A DNA stretch of 64,000 nt, from positions 186,001 through 250,000 of the forward strand of contig NZ_SLVF01000006.1 of NCBI RefSeq assembly GCF_004345365.1, written 5' to 3'. The notes under the pieces were generated by a model that saw nothing but the letters and a program-made list of their open reading frames with translations, did no database searches and was not told the origin of the DNA. A program made the position numbers and the translations under genes. This DNA is from Kribbella sp. VKM Ac-2568 (lineage in GTDB: Bacteria; Actinomycetota; Actinomycetes; Propionibacteriales; Kribbellaceae). Positions 19,344 to 27,952 of this stretch are shown piece after piece (the stretch's first letter is position 1; the number at the start of each line of letters is the position of its first letter).

Positions 19344-19655
19344 ACCACCAGCAGCAGATCGTCCGAGCATCCGTTGCACCACCCGGGACGCCGCCAAGCC
19401 GGCAGGGCGCCCGACGTGACTGGCCTGCCCAAGCCCAGACCGGCGCACCTGTCCCGGATCGCGACGCTGGCGAGAAGCAGGCCGCCCGCGAGCATCGACC
19501 AACTCCAAGCACCACCGTCTCAAGCCCGACCTCCGCCCGACGCAGCCGCGCTCAAGGCACGTGCAAACACGAGCGACCAGGCCAGGGACCAAGGCGGCAC
19601 CCGGACAGGCTCGTGCCCACGGCCAGCCTGGCAGTGTCGCCGGAGGGCGTTGCTC

Positions 19656-19669
19656 GTTTCACGTGAAAC
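19656..19669. promoter_or_regulatory. parS site 4
   Basis: Perfect GTTTCACGTGAAAC in the noncoding spacer; with its flanks the palindrome extends to CTCGTTTCACGTGAAACGAG, 20 bp. Confidence 0.92.
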
Positions 19670-19825
19670 GAGCCAGGACGCGCGCCGTCGGGCAGACCAA
19701 GACCAGCGCACCCGGGCAGGACTCTCGTTCGGATTGGCGTACGACCACCCAGCATTCCCGGCATTTCCGCTAAGCAGGCGCGACTGCGACAGAGGCTCGT
19801 CACCCTCGCAGGCTCCGACCGCGGC

Positions 19826-19839
19826 GTTCCACGTGAAAC
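19826..19839. promoter_or_regulatory. parS site 5
   Basis: GTTCCACGTGAAAC, one mismatch, 170 bp after site 4. Confidence 0.85.
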
Positions 19840-20454
19840 ATGCTCATAGGGCCACCCAATCGCCACCAGCGCGCTCCCGCCGCTCCACCCCATGGAAGTC
19901 CTCTCGACCGAACCCGTGTCCGACCCTGAACAGGTCGACGCCGACGAAATTGTTCGAGAGCAAGGCGCGGCGACTGCCACGCAGTCGACGCCAGGGAGAT
20001 GGGGGCCGTGCGGCAGGCGCGAGGAAGGCCGTCGGTCTACGCCGCGGACTTGGGCGGGGCTCAAAGTCTCGAGGCAGATCTCGAAGGTCGAGGCCCGGCT
20101 ACTGGTACTTCGTCAGCCAGCCACCTCCGTGCAGCGCCAGGGTCGAGTTGGAATGTGCGCCCGAACCAACCAACGGCCGGGCCGAGTGCTGGGCGGGTTT
20201 CGCATGACACCGCTAGACCATGCCGGGGATGAGGCTCCGAACGCCTGGCTGGCGGCCGGCCGGCCGCGACACCCAGGCGGCTCAGATCAGGGCCCGGCCC
20301 ATTGCGGTCCGCGGCCCGTTCGTGCAGCACGCCGCCCGAATCCTCGCCGGTCTACGCGTCCCCGTGATCGCCCGAGCGCTCACACCTCCTCACCAAGGAC
20401 GGCGCGGCAGCGGACGGAGCAGGGAGAAGCAGCGCGCAGCTAAAGTCTGTCGGC

Positions 20455-20609
20455 GAGGGCGAGGGCGAGGGCGAGGGCGAGGGCGAGGGCGAGGGCGAGG
20501 GCGAGGGCGAGGGCGAGGGCGAGGGCGACGGCGAGATGCGACGGCGACGGCGAGATGCGACGGCGACGGCGAGATGCGACGGCGACGGCGAGATGCGACG
20601 GCGAGATGC
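20455..20609 (+). repeat. GAGGGC hexamer array followed by 19-bp GACGGC/GAGATGC repeats
   Basis: Twelve perfect tandem copies of GAGGGC (20455-20526) run directly into a second array: GACGGC-GAGATGC, then three copies of the 19-mer GACGGCGACGGCGAGATGC (20540-20596) and a last GACGGC-GAGATGC. Unit lengths of 6 and 19 bp mean at least part is not frame-keeping, which argues against a coding role. Confidence 0.95.
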
Positions 20610-22212
20610 GAGGGATCGGTCGGCGAGGCGAGGCTCCTGTCGGGGCTAGCGAGTTCGCTGTCACCGGTCCGCCAGGGTCACTCAACGCCGGGGACGTACA
20701 ACGCCGCAGAGGGGATCCTGGGTCTTGGAGGCAAGGCCAAGGCCGCCGGCATCGGATCGCTCGGGGTTCCTTTCGGCGCGAGTCCGCGATGCAGGCATCG
20801 GCCAGCCCCTTCCGACGACACACAAAACCCGGCGGGCGCGCGGAGCACATGTGCCACGCTGCACGCGCGTCAGCCAACTGTGGACCCCCCGTCGGAAGAG
20901 TCGGACGCCGGAGATCCCGTCCGGCACATCGAACGCCCGAGATCCGGTCGGGCGCGTCGACGCCGGACATCCCATCGTCGGACCACGGACGCCGGATTCC
21001 CCGTCGCGCACCCCCAAGACGGGTACCCGCGAGCGGAGCGGGCGCACCAGCGCCTAGGCACCAGACCTCGGCAGTCCGCCCTGACCACGACAACGCGTAG
21101 CCCTCCCTACCCGACCCTGACCAGCACAACCCGCTGCCCTTCGTATCCGTGGATCGACGCCGCCTGAATCCCGCGCCTCTGCCCACCCCCTCCGCCTTCA
21201 CGCTCGTGCCTCCGCGCTCCTGGCCCCATGTTGTCTGCCTGCGCGGGTCCTGCCGCACGCAGGCACCCGCGTCCCTGCACCCACACCTCAGGCCTGAAAG
21301 TCCTGGGACACACCCCTGGATCAGTGACGGGCGGAGCGTCGGCTCAGCCGCATCGCCTGGGCGATGGGACTCCCCAGTTTCCGTGGGCACGCCAGTATGA
21401 GTTCGGTAGTCGGGCTTGGCTGGCTGAGCTGGATGCGTACCGGCCGCGCGGGCTCGACTCAAGCGGCCCTCGGTTTGGTGGAGTCGCTGGCAGCCCGGCG
21501 CTGGATACCGGGCAGAGGTCTGTGGTGGCGGGATCCGCGGCGCCCGAGCCCGTGATGGTGTCCGTGACGTGGTCGCTGTGCGAAGGGTCGTGGCCAAGGC
21601 GATGTCGGCTCGCGGCGGCGCGGGTCATCTGTCGGTGCGGCTGCTATTGGGCGCGTGCGGGTTGGCGGACTCGGTCGGCGGCGGCGGACGTCGTGGCCAT
21701 CGAACTTTGCGGCGAGCCCGTTGCGGCGGACCCGTGGCCGGAGGGCGTGTTCTGCAGTCGCGTCTCCTGTGCTGGGGGAGGTGCGATGTATTGGCGGACA
21801 AGTCTGACGTCCGGCTGGCCTGGCGGGCGGCGGCGGAACGGGTCGCGTGTTGGTGGTGGCTCGGTGTTGCGTGATTGGAAGCGTGTGGCGCGCCGCCATT
21901 CCTGGGGTTGGCGATTGGCTCTGACAGGTCGCGGTCCGCTTGCTGCCAGCCACCCCGTGCCTTCGACTGGGGGCCCAGTCCTGCCTCCGGCGGCGCGCAC
22001 GACACCCGACCTATGCTCCCGGCCGCGGTCTCCAGTCCTCGGCCTCGAAGGTTCCTGACCCCGACCTTCGCCGAGGCATCTGACCCACTGACCTCCCGCG
22101 CCGGCCCCTGCACCCTGGCCCCCCGGCCCACCGCACCGGCCTCCCGGTCGCGTCTCCTGCACTCGCCTCGCGACCCGCGTTCCCGACCTACGTTCTTCGG
22201 CCTCCCCATCCC

Positions 22213-22317
22213 GGCCACGCGACCCCGGTCATCCGACCCGGCCATCCGACCCCGGTCATCGATCCGGCCATCCGACCCCGGTCATCGATCCGGCCATCCG
22301 ACCCCGGTCATCCGACC
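22213..22317 (+). repeat. 26-bp tandem repeat, about four copies
   Basis: Units begin GGCCATCCGACCCCGGTCAT; copies at 22240-22265 and 22266-22291 are identical, and the first (22213-22238) and last (22292-22317) differ at a few bases. 26 is not a multiple of three. Confidence 0.9.
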
Positions 22318-22438
22318 GCGATTCCTGAGATTCCTGACTCCCGATCGACGGTTGGCAGTTCCCGTCCCGGGCCCCTATCCCCGACTCTTGATCTGGGTTC
22401 CAGAGCCGACCACTTGAGGGTGCCGGGACTGTAAGTTA

Positions 22439-22622
22439 TTCGGTGTAACTCCTGAGACGTAGGAGACACCTGTGACTGATGTGAACGCTGCAAAGAAGTC
22501 GAGTGCCGAGGCGGCTGGCTGGTCCAACCGATGGAAGAAAGCGTTGAACGCCTTCGAGATCACCTTCGACGGGCGACTGTCCGCCGGACGCAAGTAACCC
22601 AGAGATCAACAGTTACACCGAA
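22439..22622. repeat. Perfect 12-bp inverted repeats bracketing a small ORF
   Basis: TTCGGTGTAACT at 22439-22450 and its exact reverse complement AGTTACACCGAA at 22611-22622. The left arm also sits in a small hairpin (AGTTA, seven bases, TAACT). The 184-bp unit contains one complete 41-codon ORF with a good ribosome site. It could be a non-autonomous mobile element or an operator/terminator pair. Confidence 0.75.
22472..22597 (+). CDS. 41-residue basic small protein, unknown
   Basis: Starts at a GTG (VTDVNAAKKSSAEAAGW) and ends in RLSAGRK. A strong ribosome site, TAGGAG, lies about seven bases upstream, which is the main support. The protein has a Lys/Ala/Ser-rich first half and an aromatic second half (NRWKKALNAFEITFDGR), with no transmembrane segment and no cysteine. 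I do not recognise a family. It is the only well-formed coding signal in a 4.5-kb gene-poor stretch and is bracketed by perfect 12-bp inverted repeats. Confidence 0.6.
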   Translation: MTDVNAAKKSSAEAAGWSNRWKKALNAFEITFDGRLSAGRK

Positions 22623-22884
22623 AACTAGACAGACCCAGGGTGCCGGCTGATCGAGGGTGCGTGTCGGCTGGTGGTGGACTGCTGAGGGTGAGGGCGGCGC
22701 TGTGGGTGCGGATTGTTCTGTGGGCGGCGTTCTAAGCGATCTTGGCGATGCGTGGTGGTCGCTGTCGGCGCTTCTCCTGGCAGGCCTGAGCGTGCTCGCC
22801 GGGGGGTGCATCCTTGGCCGGGCTTCCGGGGAGCGGTGGAGTGGGATTTGTCGACAAAGGGATTTGGAGATGTGTCGGCGGGGG

Positions 22885-22898
22885 GTTTCACGTGAAAC
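22885..22898. promoter_or_regulatory. parS site 6 (perfect, most distal)
   Basis: GTTTCACGTGAAAC at the 3' end of the methyltransferase remnant, 3.7 kb beyond parB. Confidence 0.9.
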
Positions 22899-22904
22899 AT
22901 GGGG

Positions 22905-23685
22905 GTGGGGCTTGGTGGCTTTGAGGTAGTAGCAGGCGGCGAGGTGGGTGGCGGTGGGGCCTAGGGAGGAATAGGGGGTCGGGGTGGGGGATTCGGTGAA
23001 GGTAGTGAGGCGGAGGTTGGCGGTGAGGAGGGCGGTGATTACGTCGCTGGTGGGCCAGGATGAAGGTGGAGAACGGGCGTGGGGGTCGGGTGGTTGCGGG
23101 TGCCGGTGGGGAGTTTGGCGTTGTTGGTTTCGGGGGTCTGGCGAGGGGTGGTGCGGGCGAAGTAGTTGCCGGCTACCGAGAGGTGGTTGTCGCCTTCTAC
23201 GGCTAGGACGTCCCAGAGGGGGTGGTGGCCGGCAAGGAGGGAGGAGCCGCCGGGGCGGAGGCGAGTGGCGACGATCTGGGCGAAGGTCGAGAGGTCCGGT
23301 ACCCAGCAGATGGCGCCTCAGCTGAGGTAGATGAGGTCGAGGTTGACCAGGTCGGCTGGGAGGTCGAAGATGTCGGCCTGCCGGAAGTCGGCTTCGATGC
23401 CGGCGTCGGAGGCCTTGCGTCTGGCCACCTGGATGGCGACGTCGGAGATGTCGATGCCGGTCGCGATCGCACCGAGGTTGGTCCAGGAAAGAACCTGGTC
23501 GCCGCATGAGCAGGCCAGTTGCAGGATGCGTTGCCGTGGACATCGCCGGCCAGTTCCTGCTCGTAGTCCTCGAGGACGACGCCTCCGGAGCTGAAGAACT
23601 CGGCCGGCTGGCCGGGGCGGGAGGGAGCGATGATGTTCCAGTTGGCGCGGCTGGCCGCGGTTGTGGTGTGGATGGTCGCGTCCAT
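22905..23685 (-). pseudogene. Broken SAM-dependent methyltransferase
   Basis: Reading from the ATG at 23685, RANWNIIAPSRPGQPAEFFSSGG looks like the start of a class I SAM methyltransferase. The family continuation (ILQLACSCGDQVLSWTNLG, then ATGIDISDVAIQVARRKA) is found only in another frame from about 23530; a TGA at 23318-23320 interrupts YLS*GAICWVPDL; and the C-terminal part (SDVITALLTANLRLTTFTES, AACYYLKATKP) again changes frame near 23060. Three independent lesions make a sequencing artefact less likely than decay. No stop exists at the expected end, where a parS site follows. Confidence 0.8.
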
Positions 23686-23867
23686 GCGCAGCACGGTAGG
23701 TGAGGAGAATCGCCCGAACGACTGCATCTACGCGAGCAGTGGACCTGCATCAAAGCAGCGAAAAGCGCACCCGCATGGTCGCGCTGGCCGACCAGGAACG
23801 AGTGGGCGACGCGGCGCAAGACGTCGATGTCGGACCAGGTCCGTTCACCGGCCCCACGGCGGAAGGG

Positions 23868-24221
23868 TCAGTGCTGGGTGAGCTCGTGGGTGACCTTGCG
23901 CTCGGCGTAGAAGCTGAGGAAGGGGATCGTGCCGGCCAGGGCTACGAGGATCATGCGGCCGAGGTTCCAGCGGACCCGGCGGGCCAGGTCGAAGGCGCCG
24001 AGCAGGTACACGACGTACAGGAAGCCGTGCAGAGGGCCCACGACGTTCATGGCGGCGGGGTTGTCGCCGAGGTACTTGAGCGGCATCGCCACGAAGAGCA
24101 GCACGAGCAGCATCACGCCGACGATGTAGGCGATGATGCGATAGCGGGTGAGGGCGCCCCGGACGGCCGGCGTGATGGTCGGGCTTGCGGCGGACGTGGC
24201 GGGGTCTACGGGGGAGGTCAC
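23868..24221 (-). CDS. DUF3817 family membrane protein
   Basis: 117 residues. Three hydrophobic segments follow a polar N-terminus: YRIIAYIVGVMLLVLLFVAM, HGFLYVVYLLGAFDLA, and GRMILVALAGTIPFLSFYAE ending in the typical ERKVTHEL. The PLKYLG...VGPLHGFLY block is the DUF3817 signature. Its ATG overlaps the SURF1 stop by four bases, so it belongs to the ddl-SURF1-DUF3817 operon. Function unknown; small integral membrane protein. Confidence 0.9.
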   Translation of the reverse strand: MTSPVDPATSAASPTITPAVRGALTRYRIIAYIVGVMLLVLLFVAMPLKYLGDNPAAMNVVGPLHGFLYVVYLLGAFDLARRVRWNLGRMILVALAGTIPFLSFYAERKVTHELTQH

Positions 24222-25066
24222 GCTGAAACGGTACCGCTTGGCTCCACGTCGCCCTCAGCCTGGTCGTCCTCGTCCGAGCGGTGCGCGTCGAGGACCATCC
24301 GTCCCCACATCCACAGCGTGAAGGCGGCGAAGATCCACCACTGGAAGGCATACGCGACGTTGCGGAGACCCGCGTGGTCGGTCGGCGGGCTCGGCGGCGT
24401 CACGCTCGCCGGCGCCTGCCCGGAGCCTGCAGCACTGTCGAGCGAGGTCTGTACGACGAAGGCGTCGTAGATGCGGTAGTCGACCAGGTGCACGATCGTC
24501 GGAATCCGCAGGGACTGCAGGACTCGTCCCTTCGCGGCATCACCCGACGCGTCCTGAGCTTCAGAAGCGGCAATTGCACCGGTCAATGAAACAGGCCCGG
24601 TAGGCGCCTTGGCCGCCACATCGTCGACAGTCGCCACCCACCCGCGCACGACCATCACCGCGCCAGCCTCGGTGCCAGAAGAGCCGAGCATCACGGGTGA
24701 CACCACCCAGAACCCGTCGCGGTCGCCGTTCCGCCGATCGGAGATGTACAGCTGATCCGCGGCCGGTCCCCACGTGCCGGCGACAGTCACCTGTCGGCCG
24801 ACAGCCTTGGAGGGAAGTCCGTCGTTCACCGAGAACAACGACTCCAGTGGCACAGGTGCACCCTCAGCCCGCTTGGCGGTCGCCGCCGCAGTCTTCGACT
24901 GGTAGACGTCCAATTGCCACACACCGAGCACAGACATGACCGCAGCGATCGCCGCAGCCAGGAGGAAGAGTCCGGTCCATCTCGGAGTCAGAATCGTCCG
25001 CCACAAAGGTCGCGCCGGCGGCTGCGGGTCAGTAGCCACGGGATCGGTGGTCGGCGCGACAGGCAT
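24218..25066 (-). CDS. SURF1 family protein (cytochrome oxidase assembly)
   Basis: 282 residues from an ATG with GAGG five bases upstream. N-terminal (WTGLFLLAAAIAAVMSVLGVWQL) and C-terminal (NVAYAFQWWIFAAFTLWMWG) transmembrane segments frame an external loop with the SURF1 patterns GVWQLDVYQSKTA, VTVAGTWGP...LYISDRRNGDRDGFWVVSPV and VVRGWVA. SURF1 proteins assist assembly of haem-copper oxidases. It begins eight bases after ddl and overlaps DUF3817. Confidence 0.92.
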   Translation of the reverse strand: MPVAPTTDPVATDPQPPARPLWRTILTPRWTGLFLLAAAIAAVMSVLGVWQLDVYQSKTAAATAKRAEGAPVPLESLFSVNDGLPSKAVGRQVTVAGTWGPAADQLYISDRRNGDRDGFWVVSPVMLGSSGTEAGAVMVVRGWVATVDDVAAKAPTGPVSLTGAIAASEAQDASGDAAKGRVLQSLRIPTIVHLVDYRIYDAFVVQTSLDSAAGSGQAPASVTPPSPPTDHAGLRNVAYAFQWWIFAAFTLWMWGRMVLDAHRSDEDDQAEGDVEPSGTVSA

Positions 25067-25073
25067 CAGAACC

Positions 25074-26021
25074 TCAACGAGCGGCGGCAGCGGCCAGCAG
25101 ATCGCGGCACAGCACACCGAGCTCGATACCAGCAGCCTCAGCCGCGAGCGGCACCAAGGACGTCTCGGTCATCCCTGGCGCGACGTTCACCTCGAGGAAC
25201 CACGGCACTCCATCGGCGTCGACAACCAGGTCCGACCGCGACAGATCCCGCAGCCCCAACGCCTGGTGCGCCGTGACGGCGGCCTCCGCGCAAGCCTTGG
25301 CCACCGACTCCTCGAGCCGAGCCGGTACGACGAACTGGGTGGCTCCGGCGGTGTACCGGGCCTCGTAGTCGTAGAACCCCGAGTCCGGCCGGATCTCCAC
25401 CGCAGGAAGCGCGCGTGGTCCGTCGCCGGTGTCCACCACGGTGACGGCGACCTCAGTGCCGTCCACGTACCGCTCGATCAGCGCGACCGGGCCGTAGGCG
25501 TAGCAGTTGACCATCGCCGAAGGCAGTTCGTCGGCCGAGCGCACGATCGAGGCGCCCAGGGCAGAGCCGCCACGAGCGGGCTTCACCACGAGCGGCAGAC
25601 CGATCTGGGAGATCACGGACTCCATCAGCGCGGCAGCCCCGAGTTCGCGGAACGTGTCGTGGCCGAGAACGACCGAGGGCGGCGTGTTCAGACCGGCCGA
25701 GCCGACCATGGTGGCGGCCACCGGCTTGTCGAAGGCAGTCCGGCAGGCGGCCGCATCGGCGCCGACGTACGGGACGCCGTAAAGGTCGAGGACCTGGCGG
25801 AGTGCGCCGTCCTCGCCGGTGACGCCATGCAGGACCGGGAAGACCGCATCGGGTGGATCGTTGCGGAGTCGTTCGACCAGGCTCGCGTCGACGTCGCGCT
25901 GCTCGACCTCGACACCCACGCTGCGCAGCGCATCGGCGACTCGGCGGCCGGAGCGCAGCGACACATCACGCTCGTGCGACAGACCGCCGGCCAATACCAG
26001 CACTCGACCCAGATCACTCAT
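25074..26021 (-). CDS. ddl: D-alanine--D-alanine ligase
   Basis: 315 residues from an ATG with AGGAAG upstream; a longer frame to 26078 lacks support. The enzyme joins two D-Ala for peptidoglycan. ATP-grasp features: VLAGGLSHERDVSLRSGRRV at the N-terminus, VFPVLHGVTGEDGALRQVLD, LPLVVKPARGGSALGASIV, and the metal-binding LEVNVAPGMTETSLVP. Some residues of the canonical N-terminal serine loop differ slightly from Escherichia Ddl, but all core motifs are present. First gene of a three-gene unit. Confidence 0.92.
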   Translation of the reverse strand: MSDLGRVLVLAGGLSHERDVSLRSGRRVADALRSVGVEVEQRDVDASLVERLRNDPPDAVFPVLHGVTGEDGALRQVLDLYGVPYVGADAAACRTAFDKPVAATMVGSAGLNTPPSVVLGHDTFRELGAAALMESVISQIGLPLVVKPARGGSALGASIVRSADELPSAMVNCYAYGPVALIERYVDGTEVAVTVVDTGDGPRALPAVEIRPDSGFYDYEARYTAGATQFVVPARLEESVAKACAEAAVTAHQALGLRDLSRSDLVVDADGVPWFLEVNVAPGMTETSLVPLAAEAAGIELGVLCRDLLAAAAAR

Positions 26022-26141
26022 AGAAACTTCCTGATCACTCGTGGGCGACTCCGGCAGGGCGCCGGTCCCGAGGCCCATTCGAACGGTACCGCTACTGCCC
26101 GGCCGACCGAGCCGGAGCCCGGTCCAACTGCTTCCACATCA

Positions 26142-27452
26142 CTAGCTCAGCTCCGGGCCCGGAGCGTCGTAGTTGCGGCCGGCACCCGGCTTCAGCGGTC
26201 CGAAGGTCTGACGGAGCTCGAGCTCCTCGTTGATCACCGCGGCCAGCCGGGCGACACCTTCGGTGATCCGCTCCGGGGTCGGGTGACAGTACGACAACCG
26301 CATGCACTGGGAGCCGAAACCGTCCGCAAAGAACGCGGTTCCGGGCACATAGGCCACGCGGGCGGTGACAGCGCGGGGGAGCATCGCCTTCGCGTCGAGG
26401 CCCCCCGGCAGGGTCAGCCACACGTAGAACCCGCCACCAGGACGGGTCCAGGTCGTTGCCGCAGGCATCTTCTCGGTCAGCGCCGCGAGCATCGCGTCCC
26501 GGCGCTCGCGGTACATCTCCTGGAACTGCTTCACCTGGCCGAGCCAGTCGTGGCGGGTCAGGTACGACGAGATCGCCAACTGGCTGAACACCGGCGGACA
26601 CAGGGTGGCCGACTCCTGTGCCAGCACGAGTTTCTCGCGTACTGCGTGCGGCGCGACCGCCCAGCCGACCCGGAACCCCGGGGCAAACGTCTTCGAGAAC
26701 GAGCCGAGGTAGATGACCCCTTCGCGATTGTCCGCCCGCAGCGCGCGGTACGGGTCTCCCTCGAAGCCGAGCAGGCCGTACGGGTTGTCCTCGAGCACCA
26801 GCAGATCGGCCCGCGCGCAGATCTCGAGCACCTTGCGGCGGCGCTCGGACGACAGCGAGACACCGGCCGGGTTGTGGAAGTTCGGGATCGTGTAGAAGAA
26901 CTTGATCTTCTTGCCGGCCGCCCGAACCGCGGCGATCGCCTGCTCCAGCGCCTCCGGCTGCACCCCGTCGTCGTCCATCGCGACGTGTACAACCTCACAC
27001 TGGTAAGCGCGGAAAACGCCCAGCGCACCGACGTACGAGGGGGCTTCGCAGATCACCACGTCGCCCGGATCACAGAACACCCGGGTGACCAGGTCGACCG
27101 CCTGCTGGCTACCGACCGTCACCACGACGTCGTCCGGATGGGCGTCGATACCCTCCAGCCGCATCACGTCGCAGATCTGTTCGCGCAACGTCGGATCGCC
27201 CTGGCCGGAGCCGTACTGCATCGCGACCGCGCCGTTGTCGACCACCAGATCGCGTACGGCGCTGCCGACCACGTCGAGCGGAAGCCCCGCGATATTGGGC
27301 ATTCCGCCCGCCAGGGAGACCACCTCAGGCCTGCTGGCGACCGAGAAGAGCGCCCTGATCTCCGATGCGGTCATGCCCTTGGTCCGTGCTGCGTACCGGT
27401 CGACATAGTTGTCGAGACGGGTCTGCCGGACGTCGGGCAGGTCAGCACTCAC
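26142..27452 (-). CDS. PLP-dependent aminotransferase (class I/II, LysN/2-aminoadipate type)
   Basis: 436 residues from a GTG with GGAG seven bases upstream. Fold-type I features: VVSLAGGMPNIAGLPLD, MQYGSGQGDPTLREQI, the aspartate region YTIPNFHNPAGVSLS, EDNPYGLLGFEGDP, and the PLP lysine in YLGSFSKTFAPGFRVGWAVA. This is the class without a GntR domain, often annotated as 2-aminoadipate or aromatic aminotransferase; substrate cannot be told. Lies 120 bp upstream of ddl on the same strand. Confidence 0.9.
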   Translation of the reverse strand: MSADLPDVRQTRLDNYVDRYAARTKGMTASEIRALFSVASRPEVVSLAGGMPNIAGLPLDVVGSAVRDLVVDNGAVAMQYGSGQGDPTLREQICDVMRLEGIDAHPDDVVVTVGSQQAVDLVTRVFCDPGDVVICEAPSYVGALGVFRAYQCEVVHVAMDDDGVQPEALEQAIAAVRAAGKKIKFFYTIPNFHNPAGVSLSSERRRKVLEICARADLLVLEDNPYGLLGFEGDPYRALRADNREGVIYLGSFSKTFAPGFRVGWAVAPHAVREKLVLAQESATLCPPVFSQLAISSYLTRHDWLGQVKQFQEMYRERRDAMLAALTEKMPAATTWTRPGGGFYVWLTLPGGLDAKAMLPRAVTARVAYVPGTAFFADGFGSQCMRLSYCHPTPERITEGVARLAAVINEELELRQTFGPLKPGAGRNYDAPGPELS

Positions 27453-27683
27453 GGAGCGGCTCCAAAGCAAGGTGATGAGGGGCTAGCTTTCACCGGGGAA
27501 GGCACCAGGCTACGCCGAAGTAGCCGAGCGTGTTCGCGTGCCCGGACTGCCGATCGGCGCAACCTCTCACTACCATGCCTTATAGGGGCACGTTCGACCA
27601 TGCTGCTGACTGGCAGTTGAGACGGCCGGTGACGGGCCGGCGCCCCGGCACGACCTGGAGTGCTGCGGAAGGCAGGGGACGCG
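27453..27683. other. Divergent spacer between aminotransferase and the small-gene chain
   Basis: 231 bp, must carry two divergent promoters. A short stem GGCTAC...GTAGCC is visible near 27513-27530. No clear -35/-10 pair; TACCAT and TTATAG hexamers around 27571-27587 are candidate -10 elements for the rightward unit. Confidence 0.4.
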
Positions 27684-27860
27684 ATGAGCGTGGGCAAGGC
27701 GTTCGGGTGGACGCTCGGTGGACTACTCCTCGGCGTGCTCGCCGGGTTCGCGGGCGAGCTGTTCCGACGGCAACCCGCGGCCAAGATCCAGCAGCGGTAC
27801 GTCGCCCCCGAGGCGGCGGAGACTCCCGGCGCGCGGACTCCGGCGCCAGCCGCCCGGTGA
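27684..27860 (+). CDS. Small single-span membrane protein
   Basis: 58 residues from an ATG with AGGGGA six bases upstream. Residues 4-25 (GKAFGWTLGGLLLGVLAGFA) form one transmembrane helix, followed by a short basic stretch and a Pro/Ala tail. No family recognised. Its stop overlaps a GTG that opens a 31-codon frame, which in turn overlaps the GNAT gene. Confidence 0.75.
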   Translation: MSVGKAFGWTLGGLLLGVLAGFAGELFRRQPAAKIQQRYVAPEAAETPGARTPAPAAR

Positions 27861-27952
27861 GCCGGGCAATGCTCCGACAGCGGATGGCTCGGCAGCAGCT
27901 CACCGGGCTGCGATCAACCTGGCAGCGGATCTACGGGCAACGGATGCACTGA
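27857..27952 (+). CDS. 31-residue basic peptide, translationally coupled
   Basis: Frame VSRAMLRQRMARQQLTGL...YGQRMH opened by a GTG that overlaps the upstream stop (GTGA) and closed by a TGA that overlaps the downstream ATG (TGATG). The double overlap suggests a real coupled ORF or a translational bridge. Arg/Gln-rich; no family recognised. Confidence 0.5.
   Translation: MSRAMLRQRMARQQLTGLRSTWQRIYGQRMH

Larger units (their letters stand above)
19201..22430. other. Gene-poor, repeat-rich spacer downstream of parB
   Basis: About 3.2 kb in which no reading frame resembles a protein: overlapping open frames in all registers have composition-driven Arg/Pro/Ala content and no ribosome site or family motif. 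It holds three parS sites (19330, 19656, 19826), a GAGGGC hexamer array with a 19-bp companion repeat (20455-20609) and a 26-bp repeat (22213-22317). I see no transposase, tRNA or attachment site. Confidence 0.65.

Noticed and set aside
20455..20609. Tandem repeats considered as a CRISPR array
   Set aside because: No unique spacers; units are contiguous hexamers and 19-mers, and no cas gene is near.
20220..21597. Overlapping open frames in the repeat-rich spacer on both strands
   Set aside because: No family motif or ribosome site; Arg/Pro/Gly strings derive from the repeats (alternating Arg-Gly or Ala-Leu).
24936..27620. 894-codon plus-strand open frame opposite ddl, SURF1 and aminotransferase
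   Set aside because: Antisense shadow; the minus-strand genes carry clear family motifs.
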